Both the position numbers and the translations under genes were made by a program. A stretch of DNA of 64,000 bases from contig NZ_CP039695.1 in NCBI RefSeq assembly GCF_005145025.1, forward strand, positions 3,395,501 through 3,459,500, read 5' to 3'. Below the pieces are notes generated by a model. The model ran no database searches, had not been told where the DNA came from, and saw nothing but the letters and a program-made list of their open reading frames with translations. Positions within the stretch are counted from its first letter, which is position 1. The number at the start of each line of letters is the position of its first letter. Shown here piece by piece: positions 56,250 through 64,000 of this stretch. Origin of the DNA: Novosphingobium sp. EMRT-2 (GTDB lineage Bacteria; Pseudomonadota; Alphaproteobacteria; Sphingomonadales; Sphingomonadaceae).

Positions 56250-57268
56250 CCCGCCGCTCCTTGTGTCAGGCTCGAAAATGCCGGGCCATCGGCGAATGGC
56301 GCGGCTTGTACGCTTGTTGTTTGTGCTTGGCCAGCCGGTTTTCGCGCCTGCACCCGTGCGGGATCGCCGAAGCCGATATGGAAGGCACCGTCATTGCGCT
56401 GGCGCAAAAGCCAGTCGCGATCATGCTGAAAAGCGATGGTCAGGCCCGGCGTGCGCGCCTGCAGCGTGCGCAGGCCCTTGATCCAGCCGATCACCGTGCT
56501 GCGATCCTCCGGCGCAAGCCAATCCGCGATCAGCCGCGAACGACCCCGTGTTTCGGACAGGTTCCGCTCCATTGAGGTCACGTCGCCGGGGAACAGATAT
56601 TCGCGCCCGCTGGCCAGCACCACATAGATCAGTTGCGATCCCGGCGTGTGGCCCGGCATCGGCATGACCGCGACGCCGGGCGCCAGCGCCGTCGCGCCCC
56701 GCGGGTCGATCGGCGCGGGCAGGGCTTTCGCCGTCTCGCCCGCGCGGCCAAGCTCTGCCACCAGCGCGGAATACTGCGCACGCGGCAGGAACAGTTTCGC
56801 GGCGTTACGGGCCATTTCGGATGACGCCGCGAAGCCGCCGATGTGATCGTAGTGTTCGTGCGTGAAGACGATGCGGTTCGCCGCGTCCATCGCGGCTTCG
56901 ACGCGGCGCTGCGCGGCGGCGTCGTAGTCGGTCATGTCGAGCCTGCTGGCCTGTTCGCGCGTCAGCCCGCTGTCGATCAGCACCGTTCCGCCGGGGCCGC
57001 GCACGCGAAACGCGGCCGCCGCGATCCCCACCTTGCCGAAACCGCCGCCCGCGACCAGCAGCGTGGCCGGTGATGTTCCCTGCGCCACGATTTCCACATC
57101 GATCGCATCGGGGCGCGGCCCCGGCATCGCGGCGGCGGCGCGGCGTAGCGCGGCAATGTCGATCGGGCGTTCGGCGATCTGCCCGGTGCGGTTGTCGATC
57201 AGCAGCCAGTACGCCGCGCCCGCCACGGCGAGCAACAGGACAGCGGCGATCTTCCATCCCTTGCGCAA
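56246..57268 (-). CDS. MBL-fold metallo-hydrolase, membrane-anchored or exported
   Basis: This 340-residue protein starts at TTG with GGGGAAC before it. One N-terminal hydrophobic helix (about 6-23) points to the periplasm. The beta-lactamase-fold zinc motifs are HEHYDHIGG (about 133), PGHTPGS and PGDVTSM. The substrate is unknown; lactonase-like and other MBL enzymes share these motifs. Its stop overlaps hemA (ATGA), so the two are translated together although no link to heme is known. Confidence 0.82.
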   Translation of the reverse strand: MRKGWKIAAVLLLAVAGAAYWLLIDNRTGQIAERPIDIAALRRAAAAMPGPRPDAIDVEIVAQGTSPATLLVAGGGFGKVGIAAAAFRVRGPGGTVLIDSGLTREQASRLDMTDYDAAAQRRVEAAMDAANRIVFTHEHYDHIGGFAASSEMARNAAKLFLPRAQYSALVAELGRAGETAKALPAPIDPRGATALAPGVAVMPMPGHTPGSQLIYVVLASGREYLFPGDVTSMERNLSETRGRSRLIADWLAPEDRSTVIGWIKGLRTLQARTPGLTIAFQHDRDWLLRQRNDGAFHIGFGDPARVQARKPAGQAQTTSVQAAPFADGPAFSSLTQGAAG

Positions 57269-57295
57269 GAACCGTTCCCCCCTTGCGGCGCGCGC

Positions 57296-58144
57296 CTAAA
57301 GTATCGCGACGCGATCCAGGCCATAGGCGGCCAGCGCGGGCCTCAGGCGCTCCACATCCTGCCCGCCGCGCGTGAACAGCGCAACGTCGTCCTGCCTCCG
57401 GCTCCAGGCCTGGCCTTCGGTCAGAGCGGCGATCCGCCGGGCGATGCCGTCCGATCCATCGATGAACCGCACGTCTCCGCCGAAAGCGCGCGCCAGTTCC
57501 GGCTGCACCAGCGGGAAATGCGTGCAGGCCAGCACCACCGTATCGATCCGGTCGCCGCCCGCCATGGCGCGCAGCGCGGCGGCGGCGCGGGCATAGACCG
57601 CCGGATCGACCGGTTCGCCGCGCAACTGCGCTTCGGCGGCCTGCACCAGTTCCGGCGCGCCGTGGCGCAGCAGGGTCTTGCCCGCCGCGAATTCGGCTTC
57701 CAGCCGGTCGACGTAGACCTGCCGGATCGTGGCTTCGGTGCCGAGCAGGCCGATCACCCCGGTCCGCGTCATTGCCGCCGCCGGCTTGATCGCCGGCACG
57801 GTGCCCACGATCGGCACTTCCAGCACCTCGCGCACCGAAGCGAGCGCGATGGTGGAGGCGGTGTTGCAGGCGATGCAGACAAGGCGCGGGCGAAAGCGTT
57901 CGGTCATGCGGCCCAGCAGGCCGGAAACGCGCGCGGCGATCTGCGCCTCGGTCTTGGTGCCATAGGGCAGGCCGGCGTTGTCGGCGGCGTAGATCACCGG
58001 CGCATCGGGCAGAAGCGCGCGGACCTTGTGCAGCACCGAAAGCCCGCCGACGCCGGAATCGAACACCAGCAACGGCGCCACGGCGTCGACTTCGGGCGGC
58101 ATGGCCGGCTGCCCGGCCTGTATTGTCGTGGCTGTTGCTGTCAC
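57296..58144 (-). CDS. murI: Glutamate racemase
   Basis: MurI makes D-glutamate for peptidoglycan. The 282-residue protein has LLVFDSGVGGLSVL, the YAADNAGLPYG block and the two catalytic cysteines in CIACNTAST and VLACTHFP. The start is taken as GTG at 58144; ATG at 58102 is possible but has no ribosome site, and the frame to 58297 runs into the plsY promoter region. It diverges from plsY across 86 bases. Confidence 0.93.
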   Translation of the reverse strand: MTATATTIQAGQPAMPPEVDAVAPLLVFDSGVGGLSVLHKVRALLPDAPVIYAADNAGLPYGTKTEAQIAARVSGLLGRMTERFRPRLVCIACNTASTIALASVREVLEVPIVGTVPAIKPAAAMTRTGVIGLLGTEATIRQVYVDRLEAEFAAGKTLLRHGAPELVQAAEAQLRGEPVDPAVYARAAAALRAMAGGDRIDTVVLACTHFPLVQPELARAFGGDVRFIDGSDGIARRIAALTEGQAWSRRQDDVALFTRGGQDVERLRPALAAYGLDRVAIL

Positions 58145-58230
58145 GCCTGTCCGGTTTCCTTTGCTGGCCTTTCTGCCTTCTATCGGTTTCCGAACCGAAA
58201 AGAAAAGACGCCCCTTTCCGAACCCGCGCG

Positions 58231-58845
58231 ATGAATTGTAAGAGTGCCATCGTGGATGCCCTGTTCGCCTCGCTCGCCGCCTATGCGCTCGGTTCAATTC
58301 CGTTCGGGCTGATTCTCACGCGCTTGGCCGGTGCGGGGGATCTGCGCAGCATCGGTTCGGGCAACATCGGCGCCACCAACGTGCTGCGCACGGGAAACAA
58401 GGGGCTGGCGGCGGGCACGCTGCTGCTCGATCTGGCCAAGGGCGCGCTGGCGGTGCTTCTGGCGCGGCACGTCTGGCCCGGCACGGAAGCGCTGGCGGCG
58501 TTCTTCGCGGTGATCGGGCACTGCTTCCCGGTGTGGCTGCGGTTCAAGGGTGGCAAGGGCGTGGCCACGATGATGGGCATCTCGCTCGCGCTCGCCTGGC
58601 CGATCGGCCTTGCCTATGCGCTGGTGTGGCTGGGCGTGCTGTTCGCCTCGCGCATTTCCTCGCTGGGCGGCATGTGCGCCGCGCTGGCAGCCCCGCTGGC
58701 GGCGTTCGTGGCGGGCTATGGACAATATGCCCCAGTGCTCGCGGTGCTGGCTGGGATCGTCCTGTGGCTGCACCGCGCCAATATCGCGCGGCTGCGCGCG
58801 GGCACCGAACCCAGGGTCGGTTCGGGGAGCGGCAGCGCCAAGTGA
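58231..58845 (+). CDS. plsY: Acyl-phosphate:glycerol-3-phosphate acyltransferase PlsY
   Basis: PlsY makes lysophosphatidic acid, the first committed step of phospholipid synthesis, in the inner membrane. The 204-residue protein has about five helices and the motifs GSGNIGATNVLR and FKGGKGVATMMG. The ATG at 58231 has no strong ribosome site; GTG at 58252 or ATG at 58255 are alternatives. Its stop overlaps the dprA start (GTGA). Confidence 0.93.
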   Translation: MNCKSAIVDALFASLAAYALGSIPFGLILTRLAGAGDLRSIGSGNIGATNVLRTGNKGLAAGTLLLDLAKGALAVLLARHVWPGTEALAAFFAVIGHCFPVWLRFKGGKGVATMMGISLALAWPIGLAYALVWLGVLFASRISSLGGMCAALAAPLAAFVAGYGQYAPVLAVLAGIVLWLHRANIARLRAGTEPRVGSGSGSAK

Positions 58846-59987
58846 GCGCGCGCGGCGTGCCCGATCCGTCGCGGCCCGCCGATGCCCCGTTCAACCTTGT
58901 GCGCGAGGAGGCGTTCGCCCGCATCCGCCTGCTGCGCACGCCGCACATCGGGCCTGCCAGCTACTTCCATTTGCTGCGGCGCTACGGCAGCGCAACCGCC
59001 GCGCTGGAGGCCTTGCCCGAACTGGCGGCGCGCGGCGGTGGACGCGTCACTCCCGCCCCCGAAGCGCGAGTCAGCGCCGAGATCGCTCGCGTTCGCGCGT
59101 TGTGTGCTCGCTATCTCTTTCACGATTCCCCCGCCTATCCCGCTTTGCTGGCCGCGCTGGACAGCCCGCCGCCGATCCTGACCGTGCGCGGGGACGACGC
59201 GCTGTTGCGGCGCCCGTCGGTCGCCATCGTCGGCGCGCGCAATGCCTCGGCCGGTGCGGTCAAGCTGGCGCGCGATTTTGGCGCTGCGCTGGCGGGCGCT
59301 GGCTGCGCCGTGATTTCCGGCCTTGCGCGCGGGATCGATGCCGCGGCGCACCGGGGTGCGCTCGCCGCCATGGCCGACGGCGGCGGCACCGTGGGCGTCA
59401 TCGCCAGCGGGATCGACATCGCCTATCCGCCCGAAAACGCCGCCTTGCAGGACGAGGTGGCGGAACAGGGCCTGCTGATCGCGGAGATGCCGCCCGGCAC
59501 CGAGCCGCTCGCGCGCCATTTTCCGCACCGCAACCGCATCATAGCGGGCCTCGCGACAGGCACGCTGGTGGTGGAGGCAGCGCCGAAGTCCGGCTCGCTG
59601 ATCACCGCGCGGCTGGCGGGGGAGGCGGGGCGCGAGGTCATGGCCATTCCCGGCTCGCCGCTCGACAGCCGCTCGCACGGCTGCAACCAGCTGATCCGCG
59701 ATGGCGCGGTGCTGGTGCAGTCGCCCGAGGACGTACTGGAATTGCTGCGCGACTTCGGCGGCGCGCCGCGACCGCTGCTGCGCGAACCGGAAGCCCTTGC
59801 GCCGTCTTTCGCGGAGGAGGAAACTCCCGCCGATATCGAGGCGTTGCTGGGCGCGGCGCCCGTCGCGATCGACGAACTCGTCCGCCAGAGCGGCGCATCG
59901 CCGGGTGCGGTGCAGATGGCGCTGATCGAGCTGGAAATCGCCGGACGGCTCGTGCGTCATGCGGCTGGCCGCGTTTCGCTGGTCTAG
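58842..59987 (+). CDS. dprA: DNA-processing protein DprA
   Basis: DprA loads RecA on incoming single-stranded DNA during transformation. The 381-residue protein has an N-terminal SAM/HhH region (LLRTPHIGPASYF), the Rossmann-like core with VAIVGARNAS, GLARGIDAAAHRGAL and FPHRNRIIAGLA, and a C-terminal winged helix. The start is GTG at 58842 overlapping the plsY stop. Confidence 0.93.
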   Translation: MSARGVPDPSRPADAPFNLVREEAFARIRLLRTPHIGPASYFHLLRRYGSATAALEALPELAARGGGRVTPAPEARVSAEIARVRALCARYLFHDSPAYPALLAALDSPPPILTVRGDDALLRRPSVAIVGARNASAGAVKLARDFGAALAGAGCAVISGLARGIDAAAHRGALAAMADGGGTVGVIASGIDIAYPPENAALQDEVAEQGLLIAEMPPGTEPLARHFPHRNRIIAGLATGTLVVEAAPKSGSLITARLAGEAGREVMAIPGSPLDSRSHGCNQLIRDGAVLVQSPEDVLELLRDFGGAPRPLLREPEALAPSFAEEETPADIEALLGAAPVAIDELVRQSGASPGAVQMALIELEIAGRLVRHAAGRVSLV

Positions 59988-60006
59988 GATCGGGAGGAGA
60001 GACGTC

Positions 60007-60354
60007 ATGCAGGATCACCGTTTCGCGCGCCGCATGTTCCGCTGGGCGGCGATCTACGGGATCGTGGTGCTGGCACCGCTCTATCTCGCGCCCTTGCCCG
60101 AACGCGGGGCCGAAGTTTCGCTGGGTTTCATCGGGCTGGCGCTGGTGTTTCAGGCGGTGTTCTGGATCATCGGCGGCGATCCGGCGCGCTATCGCGCGCT
60201 GATGCCGTGCGCGGTGGGCGAAAAGCTGGTGTTCGGACTGCCCGCGCTGGCGCTGTTCGCGCAGGGGCGGGCCGCGCCGGCGGTGGCCGTGTTCGCGGCG
60301 ATCGACGTGCTGCTTGGGCTTGGGTTCCTGCTGGCCTGGCGCAGGACGGCCTGA
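60007..60354 (+). CDS. Small membrane protein, unknown function
   Basis: This 115-residue protein has four hydrophobic segments (about 10-27, 37-54, 66-84 and 91-110) with short polar loops. No family was recognised. GGAGGAG lies 7-12 bases before the ATG at 60007; a longer in-frame start at 59959 overlaps the dprA end and has no support. It follows dprA by 19 bases. Confidence 0.7.
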   Translation: MQDHRFARRMFRWAAIYGIVVLAPLYLAPLPERGAEVSLGFIGLALVFQAVFWIIGGDPARYRALMPCAVGEKLVFGLPALALFAQGRAAPAVAVFAAIDVLLGLGFLLAWRRTA

Positions 60355-60467
60355 TTCCCCGACCGACGCGGCTGGTTTCCGTTGAATCCGCTTGCGTGTG
60401 CCCCGTCTCGCCGTAATGTTCCGCAACAAAAGCGGGTCGCGGAAACGTTTCGGGATGGGGGACTATC

Positions 60468-61472
60468 ATGAATTTCCGCAGCACGTTTGTGCTTGCCGCT
60501 GCGGCGGCAGGCTTCCTGATGACCGCGCCTACCGTTGCCTGGGCGGGCGATGACGCACCGGTCAAGGTGCAGGGCAAAGACGCAGTAAAAGGCGCTTCGC
60601 AAGTCGCCATAGCGGCGTTCAATGTGGGCTTCATTTTCGAATCGACCGATCAGACCAAGGCCACCGGCGGGCTGATGGGTGCTTTCGGTGGGGCGACCAA
60701 GGCCAAGAGTTCGCTCGTGGGCGTCACCCCGGCGATGATGCAGTCGATCGCCGACGCGGCTTATGCCGATTTTGTCGCCAAGCTGAATGCCGCCGGCCTG
60801 ACGGTGCAGGACCCGACGGCCGTCTTCGCCGCGCCGGCCCTGGCCAACCCCCACGGACAGCAGCCGCCGGTCGAGATCGGCATCCAGCTTGAAAAGGGCA
60901 GCAAAGGCAAGGCCACCTACATGAAGCCCGCGGTGCTGCCGACGCTGATCCTGCTGCCGGGCGATTTCACGGGGAGCGGCATGTCCAGCATCGGCCTGAA
61001 CATGTCCGCCGGGCAGGCCAGCAGCGCGCTGTCGAACTACGCCAAGGCGGCGGGCGTGCCCGTGCTGGACGTGACCTACCTGATCGACTTTTCCGACCAG
61101 AAGCGGCCAGGCGCGTTCAGCTTCGGTGGGCTGGAGGTCAACGCCAACCTCTCCGTCACGCCCGGCTATTCCCGGATGACCGCGCTGGGGCCGAACGGCA
61201 AGACCGTGACGGTCACGCTCAACCGGGGCGTGTCGGTGGATGGAGATTTCGTTGACAAGCAGGATGCATCCAGCAACCTCGACAAGACCACGCAGGCGGC
61301 GGCCAACGTCGGCGGCGGGGTGATGGCGGCGATGGGCTTCGGCGGAATGCGCTTCGGCAAGACGCGCAAGTTCGAATTCACTGCCAAGCCCGGCAATTAC
61401 GAACAAGGGGCGACCAAGGCGGCGGCGCTCGCCAACGATCAGATGGTGGGGCAGATCGTCTCGCTGCGCTAG
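60468..61472 (+). CDS. Exported protein of unknown function
   Basis: This 334-residue protein has a Sec signal peptide (hydrophobic 6-24, cleavage near AWA). The mature part is beta/alpha with glycine- and methionine-rich patches (GGGVMAAMGFGGMRFG). It contains no cysteine and no recognised domain. GGGGGAC lies before the ATG. A small membrane protein gene follows 20 bases later, so the two may work together at the envelope. Confidence 0.68.
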   Translation: MNFRSTFVLAAAAAGFLMTAPTVAWAGDDAPVKVQGKDAVKGASQVAIAAFNVGFIFESTDQTKATGGLMGAFGGATKAKSSLVGVTPAMMQSIADAAYADFVAKLNAAGLTVQDPTAVFAAPALANPHGQQPPVEIGIQLEKGSKGKATYMKPAVLPTLILLPGDFTGSGMSSIGLNMSAGQASSALSNYAKAAGVPVLDVTYLIDFSDQKRPGAFSFGGLEVNANLSVTPGYSRMTALGPNGKTVTVTLNRGVSVDGDFVDKQDASSNLDKTTQAAANVGGGVMAAMGFGGMRFGKTRKFEFTAKPGNYEQGATKAAALANDQMVGQIVSLR

Positions 61473-61492
61473 GAACGGAAGGACAGGGGTGC

Positions 61493-62176
61493 ATGGCGGA
61501 CGGAGAACGGAAAGTCGGCGTCAGCGAGATCTTTTCCGAGTTCGGCGGCACCCTGTCCCGCCACGCGCGCCTGTCGTCGTTGGCGGGGCTTGGCATCGTG
61601 GCGGTCACCTCGATCGTCGATGTCCTGCTCGGGGATAGCGGCGGGCAATTCGGGGGCACGATCGCCTCGTTCCTGATCCAGTATCACCTTATGGAGCAGA
61701 TGCTGGTGGCGGACGGGCTGCTGTCGCCTTCCGTCAAGGGCAGGCGCTATCTCTCCGTCGTCGGAGCCAGCATTCTCACCACGCTGGGCATCATGCTGGG
61801 CTTCGTCCTGTTCATCGTTCCGGGCCTGCTGCTGCTGGCGCGCTGGTCGCTGACCTGGCCCTACATCATCGGCCAGGGCATGCGCGCGACCGAAGCGATG
61901 GGCGCAAGCTGGCGGCACACCCGCGCCTCTATGGTGTCGATCACGCTGGTCTATGTGCTCTGCATGGTTCTGCTGGTGATGCCGCTGGCGGGTGTCGGCC
62001 TCGCCGAAGGGCTGGCGTCCGCGCTATCCGGTCCATTGATCACGGGAGGAGTCGGTGGCACCATTCTCGGCAACGCGGTGGCCGCGCTGATGGCGGTGGG
62101 CGGAACCGCGCTCACGCTCGCGCTCTACCGGCTGCTGGGTTATTCGGGCGAGCGGCTGGCCGAGGTTTTCGGCTGA
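61493..62176 (+). CDS. Multi-pass membrane protein, unknown function
   Basis: This 227-residue protein has five or six hydrophobic segments (for example ASILTTLGIMLGFVLFIVPG at about 84-103, and 147-165). The pattern resembles the membrane domains of the DUF975/glycerophosphodiesterase-associated type, but this is only a resemblance. GGAAGGACAGGGG lies before the ATG. It follows the exported protein gene by 20 bases. Confidence 0.66.
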   Translation: MADGERKVGVSEIFSEFGGTLSRHARLSSLAGLGIVAVTSIVDVLLGDSGGQFGGTIASFLIQYHLMEQMLVADGLLSPSVKGRRYLSVVGASILTTLGIMLGFVLFIVPGLLLLARWSLTWPYIIGQGMRATEAMGASWRHTRASMVSITLVYVLCMVLLVMPLAGVGLAEGLASALSGPLITGGVGGTILGNAVAALMAVGGTALTLALYRLLGYSGERLAEVFG

Positions 62177-62297
62177 CGGTTTCTGTCGCGGTGATCAAGG
62201 CAATGGGATGATTGTCGCAAGGCAAGGCTTGACGATCGGCGTGCGGCATCGCCACCCTCGCGCGTACACATACGCGTAAGGTCACGATATACCCGTC

Positions 62298-64000
62298 ATG
62301 CAGCTTGTCATTGTTGAATCGCCGGCCAAGGCCAAGACCATCGAGAAGTACCTTGGCCCCGGCTACAAGGTCCTCGCCTCCTACGGCCACGTCCGCGACC
62401 TGCCCGTGAAGGATGGCTCCGTCCGCCCGGATGAGGACTTCGCGATGGACTGGGAGCTTTACGGCGACAAGCAATCGCGCGTGAAGGCGATCACCGACGC
62501 CGCGAAGGAAGCCGACCGTCTGATTCTCGCCACCGACCCTGATCGCGAGGGCGAGGCGATTTCCTGGCACGTGCGCGAACTGCTGTCGAAGCGGCGCGCG
62601 CTGCCCAAGGAGGTGGAGCGAGTCACCTTCAACGCCATCACCAAGGCCACCGTGACCGAGGCGATGCAGCACCCGCGCGCGCTCGATCAGGACCTGATCG
62701 ACGCCTATCTGGCCCGCCGCGCGCTGGATTACCTGTTCGGCTTCACGCTCTCGCCCGTGCTGTGGCGCAAACTGCCGGGCGCCAAATCCGCCGGCCGCGT
62801 GCAGTCCGTGGCGCTTCGCCTGATAGTGGAGCGCGAGCGCGAGATCGAATCGTTCCGCGCGCAGGAATACTGGTCGGTCGTCGCGCGGCTGGAGCAGGGC
62901 GGCACCGAGTTCCAGGCCCGTCTGGTGCGCTTCGACGGCGACAAGCTCGATCGGCTGAGCCTGGGTGACGAAGGCGTGGCGATGCGCGCCAAGGCGGCGG
63001 TGGAAGGCGCCACGTTCCGCGTCGAGGAGGTCGAGACCAAGCCGGCCCGCCGCAATCCCTATCCGCCGTTCACCACCTCCACGCTGCAGCAGGAAGCGGC
63101 GCGCAAGCTGGGCTTTTCGGCCAGCCACACCATGCGCGTGGCACAGACGCTCTACGAAGCCGGCGCGATCACCTATATGCGGACCGACGGCGTGCAGATG
63201 GATCCCAGCGCCATCAGCATGGCGCGCAAGGCGATCTCGGACCGCTATGACGGGCATTACCTGCCCGAAAAGCCCCGGCACTACGAAACCAAGGCCAAGA
63301 ACGCGCAGGAAGCGCACGAGGCGATCCGCCCGACCGATTTCGCCAAGGACCGCCATGGTTCGGGGGACGAAGCGCGGCTCTACGACCTGATCTGGAAGCG
63401 CGCGATCGCCAGCCAGATGGCGTCGGCCAGTCTGGAACGCACCACGGTCACGCTGCGCGAGGGCACCGGGCGGCACGAATTGCGCGCCACCGGGCAGGTG
63501 GTGAAGTTCCCCGGCTTCCTGGCGGTGTACGAGGAAGGGCGCGACCAGAAGCAGGATGCGGAGGACGACGATTCCGGCTTGCTGCCTATGATGAACAAGG
63601 GGGATACCCCGGCGAAGCGCGGGGTGGACGCCACCCAGCACTTTACCCAGCCGCCACCGCGCTATTCGGAAGCCAGCCTGGTCAAGCGGCTGGAGGAACT
63701 CGGCATTGGCCGGCCTTCGACTTATGCCGCCACGTTGCAGGTGCTCAAGGACCGTAACTACGTCCGCACCGAGAAGAACCGTTTCTTCGCCGAGGAATCG
63801 GGGCGGATGCTGACGGCGTTCCTCGAACGCTTCTTCGATCGCTACGTCGCCTACGATTTCACCGCCGGCATGGAAGACGAACTGGACGACGTCTCCGGTG
63901 GCCGGGCGGCGTGGAAGCAGGTGCTGGCCGCGTTCTGGCGCGATTTCAAGCCGAAGTCCGACGAGGTGATGGAGAAGAAGCCGAGCGAGGTAACCGCCGC
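62298..64000 (+). CDS. topA: DNA topoisomerase I, 3' truncated by window edge
   Basis: TopA is the type IA topoisomerase that relaxes negative supercoils. The visible 567 residues have the TOPRIM domain (MQLVIVESPAKAKTIEKYLG and ATDPDREGEAISWHV), the SAGRVQSVALRL block, the catalytic Tyr in AGAITYMRTDG, and the EAHEAIRPTDF segment. The frame is open to the window end. It starts 121 bases after the membrane protein gene; ACCCGTC before the ATG is not a strong ribosome site. Confidence 0.95.
   Translation, partial: MQLVIVESPAKAKTIEKYLGPGYKVLASYGHVRDLPVKDGSVRPDEDFAMDWELYGDKQSRVKAITDAAKEADRLILATDPDREGEAISWHVRELLSKRRALPKEVERVTFNAITKATVTEAMQHPRALDQDLIDAYLARRALDYLFGFTLSPVLWRKLPGAKSAGRVQSVALRLIVEREREIESFRAQEYWSVVARLEQGGTEFQARLVRFDGDKLDRLSLGDEGVAMRAKAAVEGATFRVEEVETKPARRNPYPPFTTSTLQQEAARKLGFSASHTMRVAQTLYEAGAITYMRTDGVQMDPSAISMARKAISDRYDGHYLPEKPRHYETKAKNAQEAHEAIRPTDFAKDRHGSGDEARLYDLIWKRAIASQMASASLERTTVTLREGTGRHELRATGQVVKFPGFLAVYEEGRDQKQDAEDDDSGLLPMMNKGDTPAKRGVDATQHFTQPPPRYSEASLVKRLEELGIGRPSTYAATLQVLKDRNYVRTEKNRFFAEESGRMLTAFLERFFDRYVAYDFTAGMEDELDDVSGGRAAWKQVLAAFWRDFKPKSDEVMEKKPSEVTA

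Noticed and set aside
62261..62276. Small inverted repeat CGCGTA-CACA-TACGCG before topA.
   Set aside because: Six-base arms of simple GC-rich sequence can arise by chance and no promoter element aligns with it.

Overview
The window is GC-rich chromosomal DNA (long open frames on both strands, strong G/C third-position bias) from an alphaproteobacterium, most likely a sphingomonad such as Novosphingobium or a relative. Evidence: 5-aminolevulinate synthase (C4 heme route), the rimP-nusA-ylxR-infB operon, a single bifunctional RelA/SpoT protein, a PdeM-type phosphoesterase, a DUF6491 protein, and many small sphingomonad-type membrane proteins. No phage, insertion sequence, CRISPR array or rRNA was found. 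There is one tRNA, Arg(UCU). Most of the window is ordinary core genome, densely packed and often with 4-base start/stop overlaps.

Layout. 1-8 kb: the end of hemN, a membrane GGDEF cyclase, eda, a divergent PEP carboxylase-like gene and the soluble transhydrogenase sthA. 7.8-13.1 kb (minus): a K+ channel/RCK protein and a four-gene exported/membrane operon (two halves of a DUF4331 protein, a TPR protein, a HupE/UreJ-2 protein). 13.4-19 kb: infC (probably starting at AUA), a membrane protein, pdeM, hemF, a GNAT acetyltransferase and rsh. 19-32.8 kb: the most distinctive region, a 2881-residue secreted repeat protein followed 5 bases later by a 1432-residue outer-membrane beta-barrel protein and a small exported protein, behind an AT-rich regulatory region. 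32.8-35 kb: tag, tRNA-Arg, a queuosine-precursor transporter, pspC and an unlisted 47-residue ORF overlapping it. 35-45 kb: the transcription/translation block rimP-nusA-ylxR-infB on plus and DUF6491-truB-rpsO-pnp on minus. 45-54 kb: katE with a coupled FAD enzyme, rbfA-tdk-M50 protease on minus, an RcnB-like protein and an exported katG. 54-58 kb (minus): an MBL hydrolase, hemA and a nitroreductase with a perfect operator-like palindrome, then murI. 58-64 kb: plsY, dprA, three unknown envelope proteins and the start of topA.

Genes that appear to work together are: heme synthesis (hemA, hemF, hemN), peroxide defence (cytosolic KatE and exported KatG), translation initiation and RNA decay (IF2, IF3, RimP, RbfA, TruB, S15, PNPase), and the putative surface module at 19-32.8 kb. 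The best candidates for something undescribed are that surface module, the split-DUF4331/TPR/HupE operon, and the small-ORF/PspC unit behind a sigma-54-like promoter.
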